This document shows positions 34,967 through 44,752 of a stretch of DNA of 64,000 bases, piece after piece (the stretch's first letter is position 1; every line of letters begins with the position of its first letter). The DNA comes from Wurfbainia villosa. Its lineage: Eukaryota; Streptophyta; Magnoliopsida; Zingiberales; Zingiberaceae. The position numbers were made by a program, and so were the translations under genes. The notes beneath the pieces are model-generated. The model was given only the letters and a program-made list of their open reading frames with translations, was not told the DNA's origin and made no database searches. The stretch covers positions 5,022,001 through 5,086,000 of the forward strand of contig CM045990.1 of NCBI GenBank assembly GCA_025175895.1. The letters run 5' to 3'.

Positions 34967-35523
34967 TTAAGCATAAGTCTTTCTTACGACCAACTCTGGG
35001 CATAGGCATGCGAGTCGGTTGAATCTTTTCACCACTTCGTTAATTGATAGGTCACCTTGCCTGAACCCGATGAAATCATCGTAGTGCTTGTTGGTCACTC
35101 GCATATGGAAGAATTCTTCGAAAAATTCAGCTTCGAAGTCCGTCCATCTCATTTGGTTTACTTGCCTCTTTGTTTTAATTCTTTCCCACCACATTCGAGC
35201 ATCTCTAGAAAGGCAAAAGGATGCGCACTTAATCTTTCCATGTTCCAATCTACTATGGGCATCCCATGGTTCACAATTACCCGAGAAATTCTCCGATTTA
35301 GCCAATGGATCGTAAGCTTCGTCGAACTATCGCGAGCCTCGGTATCGTGTGTAGGCAGCCTATATGGATGCGCGGTCCCCTGGTGGTCCACTAGGTTTCG
35401 AGTCATTAAGGCATTTATCACTTTCTGTTGTTCAGCGACTTGACGCTGGAGTTCAGTAACCACGTGCATAAGATCCGGTGGAGATTCTGTCTCACTGACT
35501 CTATTACCGCGTCTTCTGGCCAT
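34967..35523 (-). pseudogene. Del/Tekay gag, frameshifted and truncated
   Basis: The start is taken at 35523 (MARRRGNRVSETES), the first Met after the leader. A coiled-coil stretch (VVTELQRQVAEQQKVINAL) follows, then a frame change near 35300 into 34967-35305, which has CLSRDARMWWERIKTKR and FEEFFHMRVTNKHYDDFIGF, both Retrotrans_gag motifs. It ends at VVRKTYA, without the zinc knuckle. The next recognisable sequence is the pre-RT linker, so knuckle and protease were deleted. Confidence 0.85.
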
Positions 35524-35716
35524 GCTTATCTTCATAAATGATAAAAAAAATGCCAACATAAGTTTATCATCCATACTTATATTCATGCATACCCAACTAA
35601 AAACATTTCTTAGCATATATATATCATACATGAAATAAATAGAGTAGGCATAGAATGTCTTACTTGGAACGGCAGGATGGAAGCTTGATGTGTGTGTAGT
35701 GGAAAGGCAGAACTGG

Positions 35717-35728
35717 GCTCTGATACCA
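35717..35728 (-). other. Primer-binding site of the Del/Tekay Gypsy
   Basis: The minus strand reads TGGTATCAGAGC two bases after the LTR end, an initiator tRNA-Met site. It fixes the element orientation. Confidence 0.93.
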
Positions 35729-36717
35729 CCTGTAACGTCCGCCCTTCCCATCCTCCTAACACACATCCTATAGACGGGCGGTGACGCTACGTGATCATAC
35801 ATTCATGCATATAACAGCGGAAGCATTTAAAAACTTTACAACTTTTAACTCTAATTACATTAACCCAATCAACCTAACAATTTAATCATGGCAAAAGGTC
35901 TTAGCAATTTATTTAACTAAACATGTATTAACCATTTCAAGGTTCATAAAAATAAACATGAGTAACCACCATAGAAAGCATTAACGTCTCCTAACAGTTT
36001 ACACATAAACTGGAAATCATGCATAAGTCCGTATATGAAAAATGATCTCATCCACCATGCCACTGCCACACACATCTTTGCCCCTCCTACTGCTCCTTTT
36101 AATTTATCCATTCCTTGCCCTTTTTTGTAGTACAAGAAAAGTAAACTGTAAGCACATAGGATTAGTAAGGTCCTTTCCTACTCACAAAAACATACATCAT
36201 GAATTAAACGTAAAGTAATGACATGTTCGTTTAAACAACATATGAGCACAACATTTATTTAAAGTAGAGATATGATCAATTTAGGAAAAGAATATAAACT
36301 TAGCATTTTCATCGCAATAGTAGATTGTCTCTAAACATGATAATTCGATGAACATAAAATGGTATATACAGGATGCTCTTTGAAAATGTATAGTTTATAT
36401 ACTTAAACATAATCTCAACATATTGGGCTCGACATTGTACCACATACATCATTTGCGTGCATCCTAAATAGATCCGAGGTAGCTAATCCCGAACCTACTA
36501 GGTTACTAGGTCCGTACTATGTCCGTCGACCTAGGGGCAACCTTGGAGCCCATCCCGTGGACCTTGTTAGGGTTCGGTACAAGTCATGCATAAAGTAAAA
36601 TAACATACATGTTCTTTGTCCTAAAGAGTGTTCTTGTCCCCACTCTTAGGGAAACATTTCTTAGACATTTTATATACATGAGTCATGCCTAACATGGGTG
36701 AAAACATAAGCATGTAG

Positions 36718-37351
36718 TGTTGGGAGTATAGGGAATACAATCAAAGTCCCACATTGGTAAGACATGGAAAAGATCATGTGCTTATAAGAAAAAAGATATC
36801 TCCATTGGTATGAGGCCTTTTGGGTAAAGCCCAAAAACAAAACCATGAGGGCTTGGGCCCAAAGTGGACAATATCATACCATTGTGGAGATATGTGGATC
36901 TTATATGCACTAACAATTGGTATCAGAGCCATGGTCCATGTCAAGCCATGAACCTCGAACGAAGGAAGTTGAGCTCCCACGTCCGGATCAAGAGAACCAG
37001 ACATCAGGAAGGAAGTCTAGTTGGGTCGGGGGGACCGAACAACTGGCAGGAAGTCCTGGTGGGTTGAAGATCGGACATCAAGCAGAGAAAATCCTTCGAG
37101 GAGGGATAGGCTTGAGGGGGGGCCCAATGTGGTCCTTCGTTTGAGGGGGGGATTGTTGGGAGTATAGGGAATACAATCAAAGTCCCACATTGGTAAGACA
37201 TGGAAAAGATCATGTGCTTATAAGAAAAAAGATATCTCCATTGGTATGAGGCCTTTTGGGTAAAGCCCAAAAACAAAACCATGAGGGCTTGGGCCCAAAG
37301 TGGACAATATCATACCATTGTGGAGATATGTGGATCTTATATGCACTAACA
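36718..37351 (+). mobile_element. TRIM element, complete, 634 bp
   Basis: A miniature LTR retroelement with no coding capacity. It has 198-bp LTRs at 36718-36915 and 37154-37351, a primer site TGGTATCAGAGCC at 36918-36930, a 238-bp internal part and a polypurine tract TTGAGGGGGGGA before the second LTR. It is flanked by tgtag duplications (36713-36717, 37352-37356). The two LTRs appear identical by eye, so the insertion is young. LTR wording (AAGTCCCACATTGG, ATGAGGCCTTTTGG) is of a type widespread in angiosperm TRIMs. It must be mobilised by enzymes of other elements. Confidence 0.96.
36918..36930 (+). other. Primer-binding site of the TRIM
   Basis: TGGTATCAGAGCC two bases inside the first LTR; initiator tRNA-Met type. 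Confidence 0.95.
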
Positions 37352-38126
37352 TGTAGCATAGCATAAATCGGCATGAGTACAATTTAACATGGCATAAGGT
37401 AGTGACATAAAGAAAATTAAGCTAACATAAATAGAAATCATCATCTAACATGCATAACATGGAAAAATTTCAACAAGAATAATTTCTCTAATCCTATTAG
37501 CCGAACCTTCTACACATAGTTCTAGATTCTTTCGTTCAAAATCAAGCATACAACATTACATCGTAAGCACTTATACTGCAGGTGAGGGGATACTTACTTC
37601 CTACGCTTTTTCACCAATTTATACCATTAGACTTCGCAAGAGAAGACCTCCTATGTGTTTCCTTGCTTCGACGACTTCCTTCTTTCCAATCCTCCTCTTC
37701 GTCACCGCCCTTTATCAGACTCATTCCCTCGTCTTCGGCAGTGCACCATGCAGGAACCTCTTACTCTCACAATCGGTGCAGCGCCACGCAGATAAGGTCG
37801 GAGGGTTAGGGAAGGAGAGGGGAGAAGGCTATTCGACGACTGGAGGAAAAACAAGCAAGAGAGAGAGAGAGAGGTCGGCGTGAGGTTTTAGAGAGAGGAA
37901 AGAAAAGAAATATATATATAAATTAGGATTTTTCTTAACCTAATTATCCCTTTAAATGATCAGCTAGATTAATCAACTTCTTTCTTTTTTTTCTACCAAT
38001 AGATATATTCTGTTATATCCTACTCATTGGTAATCTTATGACTTAGTGGTGGGAAGCCTATTTCCCCAAATCAATGATTCATGGTTCAAGCCTCGACTAC
38101 GAACTATTTATTCATTTTTTTTATTC

Positions 38127-38133
<7 letters not shown>

Positions 38134-38182
<49 letters not shown>
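38134..38182. repeat. (TA)n microsatellite in the right Del LTR
   Basis: About 24 TA units. It is shorter than the run at the same place in the left LTR. Confidence 0.93.
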
Positions 38183-38184
<2 letters not shown>

Positions 38185-38226
38185 CCTTTAAATAAAAATA
38201 TAGTAACTAAAATTTGGGATGTTACA

Positions 38227-38523
38227 AAGTACGCCATTCAAAGTTATATAACAACAATTGTTACTAAACGTCAAATGGTAACCATTTTTATTTAAGCAGG
38301 AAATAGAAACAATATTCTTTATTAGAGAAGGAACATAATAGCAATTGTCCAGTTCTAAGACTAGTCCACTAGGGAGCTTTAGCAAATAAGTTCCGATGGC
38401 GACCGCAACAACCTTTCCTTCATTGCCAACTCGCAAATTTGACTCCCCTCTTACGAGTCTTCTTTTATTCCTTAGCCCCTGTATGTCATTACATATATGT
38501 GAGCCACACCTAGTATCCAATAC
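38227..38523 (-). pseudogene. Copia-B protease region
   Basis: Reads VLDTRCGSHICND, where family members have DTGCGSH, so the catalytic-site Gly is Arg. A TGA separates it from gag four codons upstream. It ends at the Del/Tekay insertion and continues in phase at 29969. Confidence 0.88.
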
Positions 38524-39381
38524 TCAAGTGTCTAAGGAAATAGATTGACAATTAATAACGAAGATACCTAAAGAGGATGGGGCATCGAATGCCTTCTTCT
38601 TCTTCACGGATTCAAGATAAATCTTGCAGTTTCTTCGCCAGTGGCCCTCCTTGCCACAATGATGGCAAGTGCCCTTTTTGTGATGATTCTGCCTTCTTAG
38701 CATTTTTCTTCTTCCCTTTCGTCTGTTCCTTTGACTTCCTCTTAGAACCTTTCTTTGAGGAATCAACTAACAGAACCGCCTTCTCCTCATGCTTCACACA
38801 AGGCTCCACAGTCTTCAGCATATTGAGGAGCTCAGGAATAGTGGATTCGAGTTTGTACATCCGGTAGTTCATCACAAATTGTGAGAAACTCTTAGGTAAA
38901 CAATGCAGAATTAAGTCAATACTTAATTCATGATCCATCACAAACCCGAGGGTAGTTAGCCGCTCAATGTACCCATTCATCTTTAGTACAAACTGCACTA
39001 CAGATGACCCTTCTTGCATCTTAGAGGTGAAGAGGAGCCTAGAGACTTCGAACCTTTCGGATCTCGCTTGCTCATCAAACAACTCATGAAGATGGAAGAT
39101 TATGGTATTAGCATCCATAGCTCATCCTGTTTTTGCAGCTCGGGTACTATCACAGCTAGCATGATGCAACTCGCCAGTTCAGAATCAGCCACATGTTTCT
39201 GATAGGCCAATAATTGGTCTGGAGTTGCATCGTTCTTAGGACGGTTGGGAAGAGGTTCTTTGAGGACATACGCGAGCTTTTCTACCTTGAGAACAATTCT
39301 CAAATTTCTAAGTCAGTCCAAGAAGTTAGGCCCAGTCAATTTGTTCGAATCCAAAATAGTGCGCAAATTTAAAGACGTCAT
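38524..39381 (-). pseudogene. Copia-B gag with zinc knuckle
   Basis: The start is taken at 39381 (MTSLNLRTILDSNKL), matching the Copia-A gag start. A TGA stands where Copia-A has Trp in FLDWYRNLRIVL. Then NLRIVLKVEKLAYVL, a frame change near 39120, FDEQARSERFEVSRLLFTSK and LPKSFSQFVMNYRM, another frame change near 38760, and the knuckle CHHCGKEGHWRRNC (about 38630-38671). Gag has both frameshifts and stops, unlike pol. Confidence 0.9.
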
Positions 39382-40666
39382 GATCAAGCGATTAACCTAG
39401 AAATACAAAATCGAGCATATATGAGAAAGATGGAAAAATACATCAACATACATTTACAAATCCCATTCATTTTTCGAATTTTAAAACCCCAAAATCACTT
39501 CAAGAGATCGTAGGTCCATCTCCGAATGGGCTGATATCCAACATAGATATGAATAACCTTGGAGAGAGTCCAACAAGTCATTCATAGCTATAATGGTAGG
39601 TATCAAGTATACCGATTGCATATCACATATATGCAACTATCACAATGTGCTATCAATTAATTAAATGTTCACACATACATCGGGTTGTTAACTCATTAAC
39701 AAGTATGCATCATATGCATAGCACCCAACTTCACCTCCTTTCACATCGACCTTGGAGAGAGTCCAACAAGCCGATGCTCTAGGTTAAAGCCAACCCATTA
39801 ATCGAGAAATAGTTTTAATATGGTTAGAGCACATTCAACCAATTAGCCCGGCTTGGAGAGAGTCCAACAACCAAAGCTAACGATTGACCTCTGACTCTTA
39901 CCATATTAGTATTAAACTATTCCATGGTTTGAACATGTTCGGGTTCGAGCCGGGCTTAGAGAGAGTCCAACAACCTAAACAAGAAACAGAACTCTGATTC
40001 CAACCATATTAATGGAAGGTGTAGACTTTAATATTGTGTAAGGGTTTTAATGTCTCATCCTCTTTGCATGCAAAAAACTATTATCTACATGGCATACATC
40101 TACATGTCATGATACGCATGACATAATGATATGCATCTAATACAATTACATGACATACAATTATGACATGTACAATTATTTCTTTATATGTCATAACTAT
40201 TTATGAAAATAAAATATGTTTGAGATTTGATTCCCCAAATCAAATCATGATTAAATTAGGAAATAAATTTTCAAATCTAATCACATATTTTATTTATAGA
40301 AAGTCTTAATTAAGGAAAATCAAATTTAATTTAGGAAATAAATTTTCTAAATTATCAAAACTACTTATGGAAATAAAATATGTTTTAGATTTGATTCCCA
40401 AATCAAATCATGATTAAATTAGGAAATAAATTTCTAAATCTAATCACATATTTTATTTATGGAAAGCATTAATTTTCATAAATACTTCTAAACTTTCCAA
40501 AAGTAGAAGATTTCTATAAAAACTTCTAGACTTTCCAAAATTAGAGAAATTTCCATAAATACTCCTAAACTTTCTAAAAGTAGAAAATTTCCATAAATAC
40601 AATATGACTATCGCAAAACAATTTTATGATTATGTTGAAACACAACCTGGGCTCTGATACGACTAT
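39382..40666 (-). other. Copia-B untranslated leader with repeated motifs
   Basis: No gene. Four copies of CTTGGAGAGAGTCCAACAA (one with TTAG) lie at 39558, 39751, 39852 and 39955. Two copies of a roughly 115-bp AT-rich segment begin near 40198 and 40370. The primer site, in minus sense GTCGTATCAGAGC, is at 40651-40663 with one change from the standard. Confidence 0.7.
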
Positions 40667-42857
40667 TGGGTTTCCGGCACCGTGGCGAGTGTGTGTTCGA
40701 ACATGTTTTATAAACATGTGCACAACGAAAGAATTAAAAACAATAAATCTAATTTATTATAACACACACATCACACGTATGCATAGTACAACATATGTAG
40801 ACATAATTGTAGTTTCAAATTTTGTAATAAAAGGAAATTATGTTAGTTATACCTGACGTATCACGTGCAGCGGAAATGACATCAACCGGAGCAACTCTCG
40901 CTAGAATTGTCTCTATCCATATCCATGCCGAGTACCGTCGCGATAGCTTTGCCAAGCTACGAGCCTTGTCTTTGTAGGAGTCACTAGTCTCGTGTCGAAG
41001 ACGATGTGATCGAGAGAAGATCACAATCCGAATCAAATTCGGATTTGAAAATGAGTCCCCAAAAACATGCTTCTCCAGAGAGGTATTCGTCAACCGATTG
41101 ACGAATCCTTGATCCTCCACCTATGAGGATTACCAGAGATCCAATCCCCGGCAATAAAGTCACTGTCGGAGCTCCAAAAGTCGTCCAAATGATGCTCCGA
41201 CAAGAAGGAAACAAGCTGTCCAAAAACTGGATAACTTAGTGGAGGACTTGGTGCCGGCCAAAGGGAGAGGTTCGGCTGGTCCATGGTCACTGGAGCCAAG
41301 GAGGGTCGCCGAAGGATGGCCAGCAGCAACTGGAGGCTAGTGGCAGCAGGTGGCGGCGTCCAGCCAAGGAGGGCGGCAACCTTGTTAGGCGACAAGGAGA
41401 GGAGAAGGGCTTGGGCGGCTAGGGTTTCCAACACACAAGTTGTCCACGAAAAACACTTAAGCCATGTTTTATAGAGAACACATTCTCCTAATAGTTATTG
41501 GTTCATAACCAAAACCCGTTAACCCACTCCAATAACTTAAGTTAAAATAAACCGAACCGAGTCGGTCTATTTTAAGTTAAAACGAACCGAACCAACTTTA
41601 GTTCATTCGTTTAAAACAAACTAAACCCCTTTGGTTTATTCTCCACCATTGGATTAGAACTAAACCAATTTGGTTCATCCATCATGTCTTTATAAGACTC
41701 GGCCCATCCATGCTTCCGTTGTGACTGAAACGATTTCATGTTCGCTCTTTATTTGGTCCAACCAAACCTTATTTCTCTCGATCTGAGAATCTCATTCTCA
41801 AGCTCATTTTAAAACCTTCGGATTAAGCTCGTTGTGTGTGTAACCAAATAGGTTCTCGGTTTATGTTGGTTGTCTATAATTAACCATTAATTATAGAATG
41901 ATCATGAGTGACACCTAGTAGTACATCATGATCCCCAATTAATCGAAAAATCAACAGTTGATCCAGAATCATTTCTGAAATCCTTCAGCAGGTACAATGA
42001 ATCGTGCCCCGTTCCCTTCACGCATCTTATACCCACTTGGTTCAGGACATGGTCATAGTGTCAGTCCCCACTAGGTCGACTACGTCACACCTAGCCCAAG
42101 TATCATTTCCTCGTTCTATGGATTTTAGTTACTGAACATGCATATAAGAGTACCTTACTCTAAACATGTAATGCTTTGGGCAAAGACTTTAGTAACAATC
42201 CGACGAGAGGCCATGAGTATACATCTCCTCGCAAGAAGTGGTGAATCCTTTATAGATTATTCAAACACCTTCAACCACTTCGACTTATACTCAATCATCC
42301 CGGGTCCACATCTCCTCAGAGATGCTTGCTTAAATGTCAAAACATAAGTCTTCATGACCAAGATGACTTGAATACCGCAAGTCAAAGGAACATCGCACTT
42401 AAGCTGCAATAAGAACTTCATTGACATATTCATATATGCAGAGAACCATATGAAGTCATACAGTTGGTCACTCCAATGAACTAGTTACGATAATTAGCAT
42501 TCACGATTAACTCTGGACATCACAATGTCTCCAGCCAATGAGAATCAGCTGCTTGGATATACCAAAGAGTATGCTTCGTGCTAGTCTCGATAGAATTGAT
42601 GATGTCCAAATCCATTAATTCATCGACTAGGGATAATTCCAATACATCATAATTACACATGTAGAGATGCTCACTAGTTGTGATCCAATCACAAATTCTC
42701 TTATGCTGTGAATCGTATTGTGGACATTCAGTAAATGAGTTAAGATCTAATCAAATATATGAAAACATATATACTCAAATGGTGAATCTTCATTTATCAT
42801 ATAAATCGTTTAAACATAAGACGATTGCCTTAGAATACCTCTCATATATAACTAACA
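40667..42857 (-). repeat. 5' LTR of Copia-B (2,191 bp)
   Basis: Plus strand begins TGGGTTTCCGG and ends ACTAACA. The last 331 bases match 26851-27180. The minus-strand frame 41090-41434 and others are within LTR sequence and match nothing I recognise. Confidence 0.87.
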
Positions 42858-42861
42858 GTGT

Positions 42862-43464
42862 ATTCATTTCCCGAGCCACTTATGGATTTCAGGAGTTATT
42901 TCTGAATATGGCGGAATAAGGAGGAAGGGGGTATGCCGGAGGATGAGAAGTAGTAGGGGGGAGTTAAGCATGATTAGTTAATATAATTGCATTTATTTTT
43001 GTATTAATATGTGACAGGGGAATATAATGAGATAATTTGAATTGAAGCGGGAAAAATGGTTATAAGGACAGTTTGGCAAAGGGCATTGAAGTAAATTCAT
43101 CTCAAAGAGGAGGCGGTTGATCCATCTATAAAAGGGGCAGAGAAGGATAAAGCAGGGAATGGTTATTTCTTCGTCATTCGGTACCTCAAATATCTCCTTC
43201 TCACTTCTTCTTCAACATTTCATTCGTGTTATTGTTTTCTTCATACTCTTACTGACTTGAGCGTCGGAGTGGTAGTGACAGGCAGTCAGCCCATATTTCA
43301 CGTTCCTTCTCCAAACATCAGATCTAACTCTACTTTTCAGGATATGAGGTGACTCAAGAAGAAGTTATCACTTTGTCTCATCTTTAACCTCTTTTTTGGT
43401 GACAGATCCGATGATCCACACGAAGGGGGAGAGAGATCTTGACAGGGCGAAGAAGTGAACACCA
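42862..43464 (+). repeat. LTR-like inverted repeat, left copy (flanks the kinase gene)
   Basis: Matches the reverse complement of 49558-50180 along its length (for example TTTGGCAAAGGG, TTACTGACTTGAG and GAAGAAGTGAACACCA). It holds a TATA box TATAAAA at 43127-43133 and ends with CA. Its start is cut by Copia-B. It looks like a solo LTR or LTR fragment, but no primer site or coding part is seen next to it. Confidence 0.8.
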
Positions 43465-44224
43465 TTAGTACCATATTATACAAATATCAAAAGATTTCAA
43501 TCACCAACTCTCAGTCTAACAAGATCAAGTTGATCCATAATTGCAACTCCTCAACTATATCTATAGATAATGAAGCCATCCATCATTGCACCAAAATAGA
43601 AAATTAGTTAAAGTTTCAAAATATCCATGTGTACAAGAATAAAACAATATCTAAGCGGGTTTTGTCCTAAACGGCTAATTTCTTTCTAGGACTCAAACCT
43701 AAAAAAAATTACAGTATCACTCTAAAGGCTCCATGCAATTATTTTTAGAATTCAATAAACTTTTGAATCATTTAACAATTTTTTAATGTAGGATTACTAT
43801 ATAATCCTTACAGGCTCAACCATCAAAACAAGATCTCAATAAAATTCTGACAAACACACATATCTTATTTTTAGAATTCAATAAATTTTGAATCATCTAC
43901 CAATTTTTTAATGTAGAATTACTATATAATCCTTAAAGACTCGACCATCAAAAAAAGATCTCAATAAAATTCTGAAGCCTCAACGAACAAAACACATACC
44001 TTTTTTTTTTGTTTAATTTAAACAATTTAGAGATTAATTTAGCTAGATCGAGAGGATTTTAAATTTAGTTGTTTTAATTGAAAACAAAATTATATTTAGA
44101 CTATTTCATTTATAATTCGAAATTAATTTTTGAAAATAAATTAATTTAATTCAGAGAAAAAAAACTAAATTTCAATTTATTCTAATTCCACGATCCAAAA
44201 CCTATATAAGTGAATCTCAGATCC
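43465..44224. other. AT-rich intergenic region with a 126-bp tandem duplication
   Basis: No gene. Two copies of a segment beginning TTATTTTTAGAATTCAATAA lie at 43739 and 43865. The rest is unremarkable AT-rich sequence upstream of the kinase promoter. Confidence 0.6.
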
Positions 44225-44242
44225 AAACCCTAAATATAAATA
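44225..44242 (+). promoter_or_regulatory. Putative kinase promoter: telo-box and TATA box
   Basis: AAACCCTAA (44225-44233) overlaps or abuts TATAAATA (44235-44242). A pyrimidine-rich start region follows. AAACCCTAA is a known plant promoter element of growth-related genes. Placement about 500 bases before the kinase ATG implies a long leader. Confidence 0.45.
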
Positions 44243-44304
44243 CCGCGATCCTTCTCTCCCGTTTCCCCTCTCGCACGCTCCATCAGTTCCCTGCGCGGTC
44301 AAAA

Positions 44305-44553
44305 ATGGCCTCAGATCCTCGCCGCCGCTTCCGGAGGAGGCTCCCTACTTTTTGGCTTCCGCCCCAAACGGCAAAGATGGCTTCTGTTGCCATTTCTTCG
44401 CCACCGCCATCCCCCGCCCGCCCCACCCTGGCCAAATATCTATCTTCGATGAAATCACATCAGCGATCTGGGGGTTTTCATCTTTCCCGTAAGCCGTCCC
44501 CAACTCTTTCGGCCTCTTTGACCGTTCTCCCACCTGTTTCTCTCGTGCGCTGA
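44305..44553 (+). other. Upstream ORF in the putative kinase leader (82 codons)
   Basis: Starts MASDPRRRFRRRLPTFWL, is rich in Arg, Pro and Ser, and ends at 44553, 200 bases before the kinase start. It resembles no family I know. It could be a translation-repressing uORF, or the remnant of a short first exon of another gene. A GT (GTAAGCC at 44489) inside it could be a splice donor. Whether it is translated cannot be told. Confidence 0.35.
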
Positions 44554-44752
44554 CGCTTCATTGAAGACAGATTGGAGCTGCGGCCTGGTAGGTCGTGGTG
44601 CTGTTGCAATCGCAAGGGCAGTGTCTGGGACCATATGCTCAGACTTCTTCGGTCCGGATGCCGGAAGCTATTCGTTTCGTCCGTGAATTGCGTCAATTCA
44701 TATGCCTAATGGAATTCTAGGTTTGGGTGGTAATTGGAGGCACTTGGCGAGA

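Larger units (their letters stand above)
29970..38226 (-). mobile_element. Chromodomain Ty3/Gypsy retrotransposon (Del/Tekay type), with internal deletion
   Basis: Starts TGTAACGCCCG and ends GGATGTTACA between aagta duplications. LTRs lie at 29970-31807 and 35731-38226; the right one is enlarged by a TRIM. The primer site sits beside the right LTR, so the element reads on the minus strand: gag 34967-35523, RT and RNase H 33265-34872, integrase 32342-33332 and a chromodomain-type end 31844-32272. The gag zinc knuckle and protease are missing, with only about 100 bases between gag and pre-RT sequence, so this is a deletion derivative. Confidence 0.93.
35731..38226 (-). repeat. 5' LTR of the Del/Tekay Gypsy (right copy, with TRIM inside)
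   Basis: 2,496 bases, of which 639 are the TRIM plus one target copy. Without it the length is close to the 1,838 bases of the left LTR. It starts TGTAACGTCCG and ends ATGTTACA. Confidence 0.93.
26851..42857 (-). mobile_element. Copia-B LTR retrotransposon, interrupted by a Del/Tekay Gypsy
   Basis: A Ty1/Copia element on the minus strand. The full 5' LTR is at 40667-42857, a primer site lies at about 40651-40663, the leader runs to 39382, gag is at 38524-39381, and pol is split between 38227-38523 and 27529-29969 by the 8.26 kb Gypsy. A PPT at 27181-27190 and a truncated 3' LTR at 26851-27180 follow. Element sense runs right to left. Its 3' LTR has lost its outer 1.86 kb, so no target duplication can be read. 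Confidence 0.92.

Noticed and set aside
36774..37282. ORFs within the TRIM
   Set aside because: TRIMs are non-coding; the frames run through LTR and purine tract and match nothing.
41090..41434. 114-codon minus-strand ORF (MLETLAAQALLLSLSPNK)
   Set aside because: Lies wholly in the Copia-B LTR. It is GC-rich but matches no family I know, and the second LTR copy is truncated so it cannot be tested here.
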